A DNA stretch of 51,945 nt from UBA6182 sp964479585 (lineage in GTDB: Bacteria; Bacillota_I; Bacilli_A; Erysipelotrichales; Erysipelotrichaceae): assembly GCA_964479585.1 (NCBI GenBank), contig CAYZMP010000006.1, positions 1-51,945 on the forward strand, in the 5' to 3' direction. The translations under genes were made by a program, and so were the position numbers. The notes beneath the pieces were generated by a model. It saw only the letters and a list, made by a program, of their open reading frames with translations, was not told the origin of the DNA and did no database searches. This document shows, in pieces, positions 7,977-16,323 of the stretch. The stretch's first letter is position 1. The number at the start of each line of letters is the position of its first letter.

Positions 7977-9243
7977 TCTTTTCTAAACCGTTAAAGTATG
8001 GTCTTAAAACCGTCGGTATTATAACACTTCCATCTTCTTGTTGATAATTTTCTAAAATTGCTGCAACAGTTCTCCCAACTGCAAGTCCAGAACCATTGAT
8101 AGTGTGCACAAACTCTGTTTTTCCTTTAACATCTCTTTTGAAACGTATATTTGCACGGCGTGATTGGAAATCCTCAAAGTTAGAACATGAAGAAATTTCT
8201 CTATAATTTTCAGAAGAAGGCATCCAAACTTCTAAATCATATGTATGTGAACTACTAAACCCTAAGTCTCCAGTACACAATTCAACGACACGATAAGGCA
8301 ATTCTAACAACTGAAGTACCTTCTCTGCATTTTGTGTAAGCTTTTCTAACTCTTTTTCTGATTCTTCTGGTAAAACGAATTTGACTAACTCAACCTTATT
8401 AAATTGGTGTTGCCTTATAATCCCTCTTGTGTCTCTACCTGCAGATCCTGCTTCCGCTCTAAAACAAGGTGTATACGCTGCAAAATACTTTGGTAAAAAT
8501 TGAGTGTTTAAAATTTCGTTTGCATAATAATTTGTTACAGGAACTTCTGCTGTGGGAGCTAAATAATACCCATGTGGATTTACTTTAAAAGCATCTTCTT
8601 CAAACTTCGGTAATTGTCCTGTTCCAAACATACTATTGGCATTAACCATAAATGGTGGCATCATTTCTTCATAACCATGTTCGTTTGTATGTAAATCTAA
8701 CATAAAACTAATGAGTGATCGTTCTAACTTCGCCCCTAAACCTTTGTAAACCGTAAATCTTGCTCCTGTAATTTTTGTGGCACGTTCAAAATCAAACACG
8801 TCCAAGTCTACACCAATATCCCAATGTGCTTTTGCCTCAAACCCTAACTTTTTTGGTTCTAAGTGTTTTCTCACTACTTTATTATCTTTTTCATCTGTTC
8901 CTACGGGAACTGTTTCACGTGGAACATTTGGCAAAATATATAATAAATCCGTAATTTTCTTTTCGATCTCATTGAGGGCATTATCCAAAACAGAAATTTT
9001 GTCGTTTGCGGCAGTGACTTCTTCCATTAACTTCGAAGCATCTTCGCCATTTCTTTTTAATGCACCAATTTGTTTAGATGTTTCGTTTCTAAAACTTTTT
9101 AAATTTTCAACATCTTGTAAAACATCTCGTTTCTGTTTATCGTATTTAACAATATCAGACAAGTACGAGAAATCTCCTCCTCGGGTGTTTAATTTTTTGA
9201 TTAATTCTTCATGATTTTCTCGAATCAACTTGATATCTAACAT
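7963..9243 (-). CDS. serS: Serine--tRNA ligase
   Basis: Class II synthetase charging tRNA-Ser. 426 aa from the ATG at 9243 (MLDIKLIREN), the normal start of the family, which has a perfect GGAGG 5 bases upstream. An in-frame ATG at 9273 would add MFHVKHEGGN, but those codons are simply the translation of a parS site and must not be counted. Visible are the long N-terminal coiled-coil arm (residues about 5-110), motif 2 (FRAEAGSAGRDTRGIIRQHQF) and motif 3 (NGSGLAVGRTVAAILENYQ). A second parS site is inside the gene. No T-box leader was seen, unlike metG. Confidence 0.97.
   Translation of the reverse strand: MLDIKLIRENHEELIKKLNTRGGDFSYLSDIVKYDKQKRDVLQDVENLKSFRNETSKQIGALKRNGEDASKLMEEVTAANDKISVLDNALNEIEKKITDLLYILPNVPRETVPVGTDEKDNKVVRKHLEPKKLGFEAKAHWDIGVDLDVFDFERATKITGARFTVYKGLGAKLERSLISFMLDLHTNEHGYEEMMPPFMVNANSMFGTGQLPKFEEDAFKVNPHGYYLAPTAEVPVTNYYANEILNTQFLPKYFAAYTPCFRAEAGSAGRDTRGIIRQHQFNKVELVKFVLPEESEKELEKLTQNAEKVLQLLELPYRVVELCTGDLGFSSSHTYDLEVWMPSSENYREISSCSNFEDFQSRRANIRFKRDVKGKTEFVHTINGSGLAVGRTVAAILENYQQEDGSVIIPTVLRPYFNGLEKIEKK
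8911..8926. promoter_or_regulatory. parS centromere site inside serS
   Basis: TGTTTCACGTGGAACA; its complement TGTTCCACGTGAAACA is the sequence I know as the classic Bacillus spo0J parS. One mismatch from the perfect palindrome. It codes for part of RETVPVG in SerS, so it is embedded in essential coding sequence. Likely a ParB loading site for the ParB made at 49214-50080. Confidence 0.85.
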
Positions 9244-9256
9244 GTTACCTCCTTCA

Positions 9257-9272
9257 TGTTTCACGTGAAACA
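9257..9272. promoter_or_regulatory. parS centromere site upstream of serS
   Basis: TGTTTCACGTGAAACA, a perfect 16-bp palindrome equal to the general parS consensus, 14 bases upstream of the serS ATG and within its untranslated leader. ParB/Spo0J binds this sequence and spreads by CTP-driven sliding. It lies about 8.5 kb from oriC. Confidence 0.93.
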
Positions 9273-9298
9273 TTATTTATTGAATCAATGACTCATAT

Positions 9299-9307
9299 AT
9301 TTTAACA
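9299..9307 (-). promoter_or_regulatory. Candidate extended -10 promoter of serS
   Basis: Minus strand TG-T-TAAAAT, about 55 bases before the serS ATG. Transcription from it would cross the parS palindrome. No convincing -35. Confidence 0.4.
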
Positions 9308-9320
9308 CTTCTAAACACTA

Positions 9321-9344
9321 TTTAAAAGAGCACTATTCGTGCTC
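9321..9344 (-). terminator. Terminator of gyrA
   Basis: Minus strand GAGCAC (9344-9339), loop GAATA, GTGCTC (9333-9328), then TTTTAAATAG. The gyrA stop codon TAG falls at the loop/stem boundary. Confidence 0.65.
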
Positions 9345-11777
9345 TATTACTTCGATTTCTTCATCATCTTTTGGGACTATTGCAACTGTAGAAACTACAG
9401 CATCATCACCTACCGTAATACATCGTACTCCTTGCGTGTTTCTGCCATAAGTTCCAACGTCTTGCACATCAATGCGAATAACTTGCCCTTGGTTTGTAAC
9501 TATTAACATGTCTTCATCACCATTAACAGCCCTCATAGCTACCAATTTACCATTCTTTTCAGTAATATTTATGGTTTTAACACCTTTCACACCTCGGTTG
9601 GTTAATCGATATTCTTCTAGCTGTGTCTTTTTACCATAACCATTTTCTGTAATTGCTAGAATATATTGACCTTCTTTGTTTGTAGTCATACCAACTACCT
9701 GTGATCCATCAACTCTGAAACCTAATACACCCGCTGCGTTTCTACCCATAACACGTATGTTCGTTTCATCAAATCGAACGGCTTTCCCATTAGAACCAGC
9801 AATTATTATTTCTTCTTCACCTGTAGTTAACTTAACAGATATTAATTCATCATCATCATTTAGCTTAATAGCTATTTTACCTGTTTGACGAATGGACTCA
9901 AATTCATCTACACTAACTCGTTTAACTAATCCGTTTTTTGTTGCAAATACGAAATAATTATATTCTGATTCGCGAGATATCGTTAACATTGAGTTAATCT
10001 TCTCAGATTTTTCTAAACTCAATAAATTGACAACTGGAATTCCCTTAGCCGTTCTTTTTGCCTGAGGCACTTGATATCCTTTAATGCGGTAGACTTTTCC
10101 TAAATTGGAAAACATTAGTAAATGGTCGTGAGTGCTCATAAACAAGAACTGATCAACAACATCATCATTATGTGTTGTTATACCTTTTACACCTTTTCCA
10201 CCTCTATTTTGAGAATGATATGTGTCTAAAGTTGTTCGTTTAACATACCCTTTCATGGTTAGAGCAATAACAACATCATCAACCGGTATTAAATCCTCAT
10301 CTTGCATATCCAATGCTGAATCAACGATTTCACTTCGTCTTTCATCAGCAAATCTTCTTTTTATTTCATAAAGTTGTTCTTTGATGATTTCAATAACTCG
10401 ATATTCATTGCTTAAAATATGTCTGAAATCAGCAATCGATGATTGTAATGCATTGTATTCATCTTCTATTTTACTTCTTTCTAATCCAGTTAAGCGACGT
10501 AATCTCATATCTAAGATTGCTTTTGCTTGTATTTCAGATAAACTAAAACGCTCAATTAATGTAGCCATTGCTGTAGGATCATCTTTTGACCCTCGTATAA
10601 CAGCAATAATCTCATCAATATTATCCAAAGCAATACGTAATCCTTCAAGGATGTGTGCTCTTTCAAGTGCTTTATTCAACTCGAAATTCACTTTTCTGCG
10701 TACAACTTCTTTTTGGTGATCTACGTATACACTTAAAATCTCTTTAATTCCTAGTTGTTTTGGCGAATTATTAACCAATCCTAGCATATTAATACCGTAA
10801 CTAGTCTGTAAAGGACTCATTCTATACAATTGATTAAGAATGACTTCTGGCTGTGCATCTTTACGTAATTCAATTACAATTCTAATTCCTTCACGATTTG
10901 ACTCATCACGCAAATCTGTTATACCTTCAATTTGCTTATCTCGAACTAAATGAGCGATTTTTTCAACCATTGAAGCTTTGTTAACTTGATAAGGAACTTC
11001 GGAAACAATAATTTGTGTTTTCCCGTTTTCTTTTTCCTGAATATCAGTTTTGGATCGAATTACAATCGATCCACGACCATTCTCATAAGCGGACTTAATT
11101 CCAGCTCGTCCTAAAATTTGTGCTCCTGTTGGAAAGTCTGGACCACTAATAAATTCCATCAAGTCAATAATATCAATTTCTGGATTTTCCATTACTGCAA
11201 TTGTTGCATCAATAGTCTCTCCTAAATTATGAGGAGGAATGTTTGTTGCCATACCTACAGCAATACCGGTAGCACCATTAACTAACATATTTGGAAAATA
11301 AGCAGGCAATACTGTTGGTTCTCGTTCTTCACCATCGTAGTTATCAGCAAAATCAATCGTGTCTTTTTGAATATCTTTAACTAATTCCATTGCGATTTTT
11401 GACATTCTTGCTTCTGTGTATCGCATGGCTGCAGCACCATCACCGTCAATTGATCCAAAGTTGCCATGGCCATCAACTAACATATGTCGATAAGAAAAAT
11501 CTTGTGCCATTCTTACCATTGAATCATAAACAGCTGTATCTCCATGAGGATGATACTTACCGATTACTTCCCCAACAATTCTTGCAGACTTTTTAAATGG
11601 TTTATCACTATGCATTCCTAAATCATTCATTGCATATAAAATCCGTCGATGAACTGGCTTTAAGCCATCTCTCACATCAGGCAATGCTCTTGCAACAATA
11701 ACAGACATTGCATAATCTAAAAAAGAAGTTTTCATTTCAGATGCGATATTAATATTTTTTACATTTTTATCTTCCAT
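9333..11777 (-). CDS. gyrA: DNA gyrase subunit A
   Basis: Cleaves and rejoins DNA in the GyrA2B2 complex, which introduces negative supercoils. 814 aa from the ATG at 11777 (MEDKNVKN), which has AAGGAG at good spacing; the upstream ATG at 11798 would overlap gyrB and has no site. Visible: the quinolone-pocket and catalytic region ARIVGEVIGKYHPHGDTAVYDSMVRMAQDF split as ARIVGEV, YHPHGD, with the catalytic tyrosine in AAMRYTEARM. The GyrA box is QNRGGKGVKG, close to the canonical QRRGGKG, so this is gyrase rather than ParC, and several beta-pinwheel repeats follow. The tail is acidic. It follows gyrB by 13 bases. Confidence 0.97.
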   Translation of the reverse strand: MEDKNVKNINIASEMKTSFLDYAMSVIVARALPDVRDGLKPVHRRILYAMNDLGMHSDKPFKKSARIVGEVIGKYHPHGDTAVYDSMVRMAQDFSYRHMLVDGHGNFGSIDGDGAAAMRYTEARMSKIAMELVKDIQKDTIDFADNYDGEEREPTVLPAYFPNMLVNGATGIAVGMATNIPPHNLGETIDATIAVMENPEIDIIDLMEFISGPDFPTGAQILGRAGIKSAYENGRGSIVIRSKTDIQEKENGKTQIIVSEVPYQVNKASMVEKIAHLVRDKQIEGITDLRDESNREGIRIVIELRKDAQPEVILNQLYRMSPLQTSYGINMLGLVNNSPKQLGIKEILSVYVDHQKEVVRRKVNFELNKALERAHILEGLRIALDNIDEIIAVIRGSKDDPTAMATLIERFSLSEIQAKAILDMRLRRLTGLERSKIEDEYNALQSSIADFRHILSNEYRVIEIIKEQLYEIKRRFADERRSEIVDSALDMQDEDLIPVDDVVIALTMKGYVKRTTLDTYHSQNRGGKGVKGITTHNDDVVDQFLFMSTHDHLLMFSNLGKVYRIKGYQVPQAKRTAKGIPVVNLLSLEKSEKINSMLTISRESEYNYFVFATKNGLVKRVSVDEFESIRQTGKIAIKLNDDDELISVKLTTGEEEIIIAGSNGKAVRFDETNIRVMGRNAAGVLGFRVDGSQVVGMTTNKEGQYILAITENGYGKKTQLEEYRLTNRGVKGVKTINITEKNGKLVAMRAVNGDEDMLIVTNQGQVIRIDVQDVGTYGRNTQGVRCITVGDDAVVSTVAIVPKDDEEIEVIEHE

Positions 11778-11790
11778 TTTAATCTCCTTT

Positions 11791-13710
11791 TTAGACATCT
11801 AAGTTTTTAACAAACTGTGCATTCTCAACTATAAAGTCTCTTCTTGGTTCAACATCATCGCCCATTAGCATTTCAAACACTTGATCTGCTTCTAAAGCAT
11901 TATCGATATCGACTTGAACCAATGTTCTTGCTTCAGGATCCATTGTTGTGTCCCAAAGTTGTTCTGCATTCATCTCACCAAGACCTTTGTATCGTTGAAT
12001 GTTAAATTTGTCACCAAATTCTGCTTTAATTATCGCTGCGTCCGCTTCAGTATATGCGTAACGTATTGCATTACCCTTTGAAATCTTATACAACGGTGGT
12101 TGAGCAATATAAACAAACCCACCTTCAATTAAAGGTTTTAAGAATCTGTAGAAAAAAGTTAGCAACAATGTTCTAATATGAGCTCCATCAACATCAGCAT
12201 CTGTCATAATAACAATTTTATGATAACGAAGTTTTTCTAAATCGAAGTCTTCACCAATTCCACAACCAAAGGCTGTAATCATAGAACGAATTTCGTTATT
12301 GTCGAATATTTTATGTACACGAGCCTTTTCAACGTTAATTACTTTACCTCGTAAAGGCAATATCGCTTGATTTTCTCTATTTCTGCCAAGTTTTGCACTT
12401 CCTCCTGCTGAATCACCCTCGACTAGGAAGATTTCACTTCTTGTAGCATCGGTTGTAGAACAATCCGCTAACTTTCCTGGAAGTGAAGAAATCTCGAGAG
12501 CTCCTTTTCTTCGAGTAAGTTCTCTTGCTTTTTTTGCTGCCATTCTAGCTTTTGAAGCAATAATGGCTTTTTCAATGATTGTTTTTGCTTGGCTTGGGTT
12601 TTCTAATAAAAACCGTTCTAGTTGCTGAGAAAAAACACTAGAAACTACTCTTCGAACTTCTGCGTTTCCTAATTTTGTCTTAGTTTGACCTTCATATTGT
12701 GGATCAGGGTGTTTAACAGAAACAATCGCAGTTAAACCTTCTCTAACATCATCACCTAATAAACTTTCTTCATCTTTCTTTAGCAAATTAGCTTCTTTTG
12801 CATAATTGTTAATAATTCTTGTTAACGTTGATCGAAAACCTTCTTCATGCGTTCCACCTTCATGCGTATTAATGTTGTTACAAAAAGAATATAGATTAGA
12901 AATAAATCCATCATTGTACTGCAACGCAACTTCAACAATGATTTCATCTTCTTCCCCTTCCACATAAACAACATCAGGATGAATTGGATTTTTGTTTTTA
13001 TTAATGTATTCTACATATTCTTTAATACCACCGTCATAATGATAAACAATATTATGCTTTGTGACGTGTGCTCGTTCATCATTAAACTCAATTTTTATTC
13101 CTTTGTTTAAAAAAGCAATTTGTCGTAAACGATCACGAATAATATCATGGTTATACACTGTCGTTTCTGTAAAAACTAATGGATCAGCTTTAAAAACGAT
13201 TTTACTACCTGTTTTTTCACTATCTCCAATAACTGTGACACCATTAACTGCTTTCCCACCGTTTTCAAAACGTTGAAAATAAGTTTTGTTTTCAAAATAA
13301 ACATAGACTTCTAAAAATTCTGACAATGCATTAACAACTGAAGCTCCTACACCGTGTAAACCACCAGAAACTTTGTATGCTCCTGATCCAAACTTACCAC
13401 CGGCATGTAGTATAGTAAAAATTGTTTCAATTGTAGATTTACCAGTCTTTTCATGCATTCCAATTGGAATACCTCGACCGTTATCTTCAACGGAAACGAT
13501 ATTATCTTTATCAATTGTAATTGTGATCTTATCAGCATAACCTGCTAAAGACTCATCAATTGCATTATCTACTATTTCCCAAACCAAGTGATGAAGGCCT
13601 CTTTCAGATGTTGTACCGATGTACATACCTGGCCGTTTTCTAACAGCTTCTAAACCTTCTAGTACTTGAATATCACTTGATGAATAAGTATGTTTTAAAT
13701 CTTCACTCAT
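11791..13710 (-). CDS. gyrB: DNA gyrase subunit B
   Basis: ATPase subunit of gyrase, 639 aa. The GHKL ATP site is visible (EIVDNAIDESLAGY, VEDNGRGIPIGMHEKTGKS, GGLHGVGASVVNALS), then the Toprim domain with EGDSAGGSAK and the metal-binding DADVDGAHIRTLLLTF, and the C-terminal QRYKGLGEMNAEQLWDTTM. Its ATG overlaps the recF stop (ATGA). Bacillus has remB (yaaB) between recF and gyrB; it is absent here. Confidence 0.97.
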   Translation of the reverse strand: MSEDLKHTYSSSDIQVLEGLEAVRKRPGMYIGTTSERGLHHLVWEIVDNAIDESLAGYADKITITIDKDNIVSVEDNGRGIPIGMHEKTGKSTIETIFTILHAGGKFGSGAYKVSGGLHGVGASVVNALSEFLEVYVYFENKTYFQRFENGGKAVNGVTVIGDSEKTGSKIVFKADPLVFTETTVYNHDIIRDRLRQIAFLNKGIKIEFNDERAHVTKHNIVYHYDGGIKEYVEYINKNKNPIHPDVVYVEGEEDEIIVEVALQYNDGFISNLYSFCNNINTHEGGTHEEGFRSTLTRIINNYAKEANLLKKDEESLLGDDVREGLTAIVSVKHPDPQYEGQTKTKLGNAEVRRVVSSVFSQQLERFLLENPSQAKTIIEKAIIASKARMAAKKARELTRRKGALEISSLPGKLADCSTTDATRSEIFLVEGDSAGGSAKLGRNRENQAILPLRGKVINVEKARVHKIFDNNEIRSMITAFGCGIGEDFDLEKLRYHKIVIMTDADVDGAHIRTLLLTFFYRFLKPLIEGGFVYIAQPPLYKISKGNAIRYAYTEADAAIIKAEFGDKFNIQRYKGLGEMNAEQLWDTTMDPEARTLVQVDIDNALEADQVFEMLMGDDVEPRRDFIVENAQFVKNLDV

Positions 13711-14804
13711 TTTATACTCCTTTGTACACGACCGTTTACAACATCATAGACAAACATGTCTATTGTTTTCATAGTGCTTATATCATCCAAATCTGTGGTT
13801 GTAATGATTGTTTGAATATCTGTTGGTAATAAAGAAATAAACTGCTTCCTTTTATCAATGTCTATTTCAGAAAACACATCATCCAACAACAAAATCGGGG
13901 TTGTCTTTTTAACTTTTTTTATGTATTCAATTAGTGCCAATTTTATAGCAATAATCAATAATCTTTTCTGTCCTTGAGAGGCATATGAATCTACTGCATG
14001 ATCATTTAAATAAACTTCAAGATCATCTCGATGAATACCCACATGAGTATTTCGATACATAAGATCTCTACTTCTTGATTCTGATATAACACTCATAATG
14101 TGTTTTTCTCTATCTTTACTCTTTAAATCAAAGATAGTCTTGTATACAATGTTTACTTTATCATTTTCTAATGACAAAGAATTGTATATATCAGTAACAT
14201 GATCATCAAGAAATTGAATAAACTCTTCTCTAAATCTTATAATTTCAATTTGCTGGGTGACCATTTGTTGATCTAGCACATCTAAATATGTTGAATCCGG
14301 GTTTTCATTTTTTAAATAAAGGTTTCTTTCTTTTTGTGTTTTTGTATATTGATACAAGGCATCCACAAATAGTTTGCTACACTTTGAACCTTCACTATCA
14401 AGAAATTTTCTTCTGTTTCCTGGTGATCCATCAAAAAACGTCATGTCACTTGGAGAAAATAAAACAGTATGAATTTCTCCTATAAAAGACTTTATTGATG
14501 CTATAGCTTGTTTATTTACCAAAATAGTTTTACCTTGGTCATGAATAATAGTTGTAATTTGTTTTTTTACACCTTTATCTGAGAATAAGCCCGCTATTTT
14601 TGATAAATAACTACCATGTTGGATCAACTCTTTCTCATCTTTTACTCGAAATGAGCGTGCCATCGATAATAAATAAACACTTTCCAGAATATTTGTTTTA
14701 CCTTGACCATTATTTCCTACTAAAACTGTAGTTTTTGGGTGAAAAACAATTGTTTCTTTGTTGAAGTTTCTAAAATTTGATAAATTTATTGACTCAATTT
14801 TCAT
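13707..14804 (-). CDS. recF: DNA replication and repair protein RecF
   Basis: SMC-like ATPase that directs RecA loading to gaps with RecO and RecR. 365 aa. The start IESINLSNFRNF is typical; Walker A is VGNNGQGKTNILESVYLL, the signature motif lies in DSYASQGQKRLL, and Walker B is PILLLDDVFSEID. The start overlaps yaaA by 11 bp and the stop overlaps gyrB by 4 bp, so the dnaN-yaaA-recF-gyrB-gyrA set reads as one coupled operon. Confidence 0.96.
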   Translation of the reverse strand: MKIESINLSNFRNFNKETIVFHPKTTVLVGNNGQGKTNILESVYLLSMARSFRVKDEKELIQHGSYLSKIAGLFSDKGVKKQITTIIHDQGKTILVNKQAIASIKSFIGEIHTVLFSPSDMTFFDGSPGNRRKFLDSEGSKCSKLFVDALYQYTKTQKERNLYLKNENPDSTYLDVLDQQMVTQQIEIIRFREEFIQFLDDHVTDIYNSLSLENDKVNIVYKTIFDLKSKDREKHIMSVISESRSRDLMYRNTHVGIHRDDLEVYLNDHAVDSYASQGQKRLLIIAIKLALIEYIKKVKKTTPILLLDDVFSEIDIDKRKQFISLLPTDIQTIITTTDLDDISTMKTIDMFVYDVVNGRVQRSIK

Positions 14805-15003
14805 TTTCGATTACAAGTTTTTTATTGTTAATTTCTACAACATCTCCAGCATACAGTTTTTTTCCTCTTCTTGCTTCAACTATATTGTTAACTTTAATGT
14901 TGTTTTCTAACAAAAATATCTTTGCCTCACTACCAGAAGAAATAAAGTCTTCTTTTTTTAATAATTGACCCAACGTTATAAATTCACCATGTATTTTAAC
15001 CAT
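14794..15003 (-). CDS. yaaA: S4-domain protein YaaA
   Basis: 69 aa small RNA-binding protein of the S4 family, found between dnaN and recF in many Bacillota. The S4 pattern is visible: ITLGQLLKKEDFISSGSEAK, then NIKVNNIVEARRGKKLYAGDVVEI. It is thought to act in ribosome biogenesis; the evidence from sequence is only the domain and the location. GAGGAG precedes the start. A hairpin lies between it and dnaN. Confidence 0.88.
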   Translation of the reverse strand: MVKIHGEFITLGQLLKKEDFISSGSEAKIFLLENNIKVNNIVEARRGKKLYAGDVVEINNKKLVIENEN

Positions 15004-15029
15004 GCAAACTCCTCTCTATCTCACTAAAT

Positions 15030-15049
15030 AAGCCCCGGAGGGCTTTTTT
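15030..15049. terminator. Hairpin between dnaN and yaaA (possible attenuator)
   Basis: AAGCCC (15030-15035), loop CGGA, GGGCTT (15040-15045). The T-run follows on the plus strand; on the coding (minus) strand only TTATTT follows, so termination after dnaN is probably partial and would lower yaaA-recF-gyrBA relative to dnaN. Confidence 0.5.
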
Positions 15050-15053
15050 AAAT

Positions 15054-16175
15054 TTAGGAGTATGTTCTTACCGGTAACACTAGTTGTAATACCGAATCGT
15101 CATCTGTTGCTCTTAGAACAAACGGTTTCATATCACCACTAAATTCAATCTTAACAATTGGTCCAGTTAATGCACGAATTGCATCAAAGACATATCTTCC
15201 ACTAAATGAAATTTCTAATGGCTCTCCTTTGTATGAGATTGCTGTAAGTTTTTCTTTTGATGACCCCACTTCTTGTGATTTACTTGAAATAACAATTTCG
15301 TTTTCAGAAGCAGATAAGCGAATGATTGAAATTCCTTCACTTTTTATAAAACTTGCTCTATCAATAGCATTTAGAATATCACGAGCATCTACAAGTAACT
15401 CATAATTAAACTCTGTTGGTATTAACCGACTTGTTTCTGGATATAAACCATCAATCAATCGTGATTGAACTACAATATGATCAATCCAAAATTGAACTTT
15501 TTTATCAGATACGCAAACAACAACATCACTTTCTCTTTCAATTGATTTAGCAATTTCAGATAAAGCTTTTGATGGAATTGTTATATTGAAATCTCCTTCT
15601 TCAGGCAAATTAACAACTTTTTTAGCTAAACGATAACTATCAGTAGCAACACATTCTAAATTGTTTCCAACTTTTCTAAAATTAACTCCTGTTAAAACAG
15701 GTCTTGTTTCTTTATCACTTGTCGCAAAAGCTGTTTGGTTAATTATTTTCAATAATTTCCCCGCTTCAACCGTAAACTGCTTATCAGGTTTTGAAAAATC
15801 AATTGTTGGAAAATCGATTGCTTTTGTACCATTAATATTGAATTCTGCATAGTATCCACTAATTTTTGTTAGTGAACCATCTAATAACTCCATATGGATT
15901 TCATCAGAATCTATTTTTCTAACAATTTCTAAAATATATTTTGCTTCAATTACAATAGATCCTTGTTCTTTAATCTCTAATTTAAAATCTTCATCTTCAC
16001 TTGTTAAACGTTTTTGAATTGAAATAAACGAATCACTAGCTGTTAACAATATCTCATTCTCAAAAACTTCAATTTTGATACCTGATAATGCTGGTAAAGG
16101 TGAATTAGCTGATATTGCTCTTGCTACTGTTGTGAGTGCATTATTGAAGTATCTTTTTGAAATTTTGAAATCCAT
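15054..16175 (-). CDS. dnaN: DNA polymerase III beta subunit (sliding clamp)
   Basis: Ring-shaped processivity factor for replication and repair polymerases. 373 aa, normal length. It begins MDFKISKRYFNNALTTVARAIS and shows the three-domain clamp pattern, including NFRKVGNNLECVATDSYRLA in domain 2 and the C-terminal VLQLVLPVRTYS that forms part of the ligand pocket (consensus ...LxMPMR). AAGGAGG precedes the ATG. It lies 148 bases after dnaA. Confidence 0.97.
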   Translation of the reverse strand: MDFKISKRYFNNALTTVARAISANSPLPALSGIKIEVFENEILLTASDSFISIQKRLTSEDEDFKLEIKEQGSIVIEAKYILEIVRKIDSDEIHMELLDGSLTKISGYYAEFNINGTKAIDFPTIDFSKPDKQFTVEAGKLLKIINQTAFATSDKETRPVLTGVNFRKVGNNLECVATDSYRLAKKVVNLPEEGDFNITIPSKALSEIAKSIERESDVVVCVSDKKVQFWIDHIVVQSRLIDGLYPETSRLIPTEFNYELLVDARDILNAIDRASFIKSEGISIIRLSASENEIVISSKSQEVGSSKEKLTAISYKGEPLEISFSGRYVFDAIRALTGPIVKIEFSGDMKPFVLRATDDDSVLQLVLPVRTYS

Positions 16176-16323
16176 ACAGGCTCCTCCTTATATCTTTAAA
16201 AAAAGATAATTATTATTAAGGGTGTTGAGAATGTGGAAAACTTCCAAAAACCCTATATTTACTATATTATTTTACCACTTTTTTGTGTTAAAAGAAAGTG
16301 GTGTAATTTGTGGAAAAAATCGA
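16176..16323. other. dnaA-dnaN intergenic region with two DnaA boxes and a stem-loop
   Basis: Two copies of TGTGGAAAA (16232-16240 and 16309-16317), identical to the boxes upstream of dnaA, and a stem-loop with arms ACCACTTT (16274-16281) and AAAGTGGT (16295-16302). With the region upstream of dnaA this gives the bipartite arrangement known from Bacillus. The hairpin has no T-run on the minus strand, so it is not an obvious dnaA terminator. The dnaN promoter is presumably here but I cannot place it with confidence. Confidence 0.7.

Noticed and set aside
16274..16302. Stem-loop after dnaA as a dnaA terminator
   Set aside because: No T-run follows on the minus strand, so it is kept only as a structural feature of the downstream origin part.
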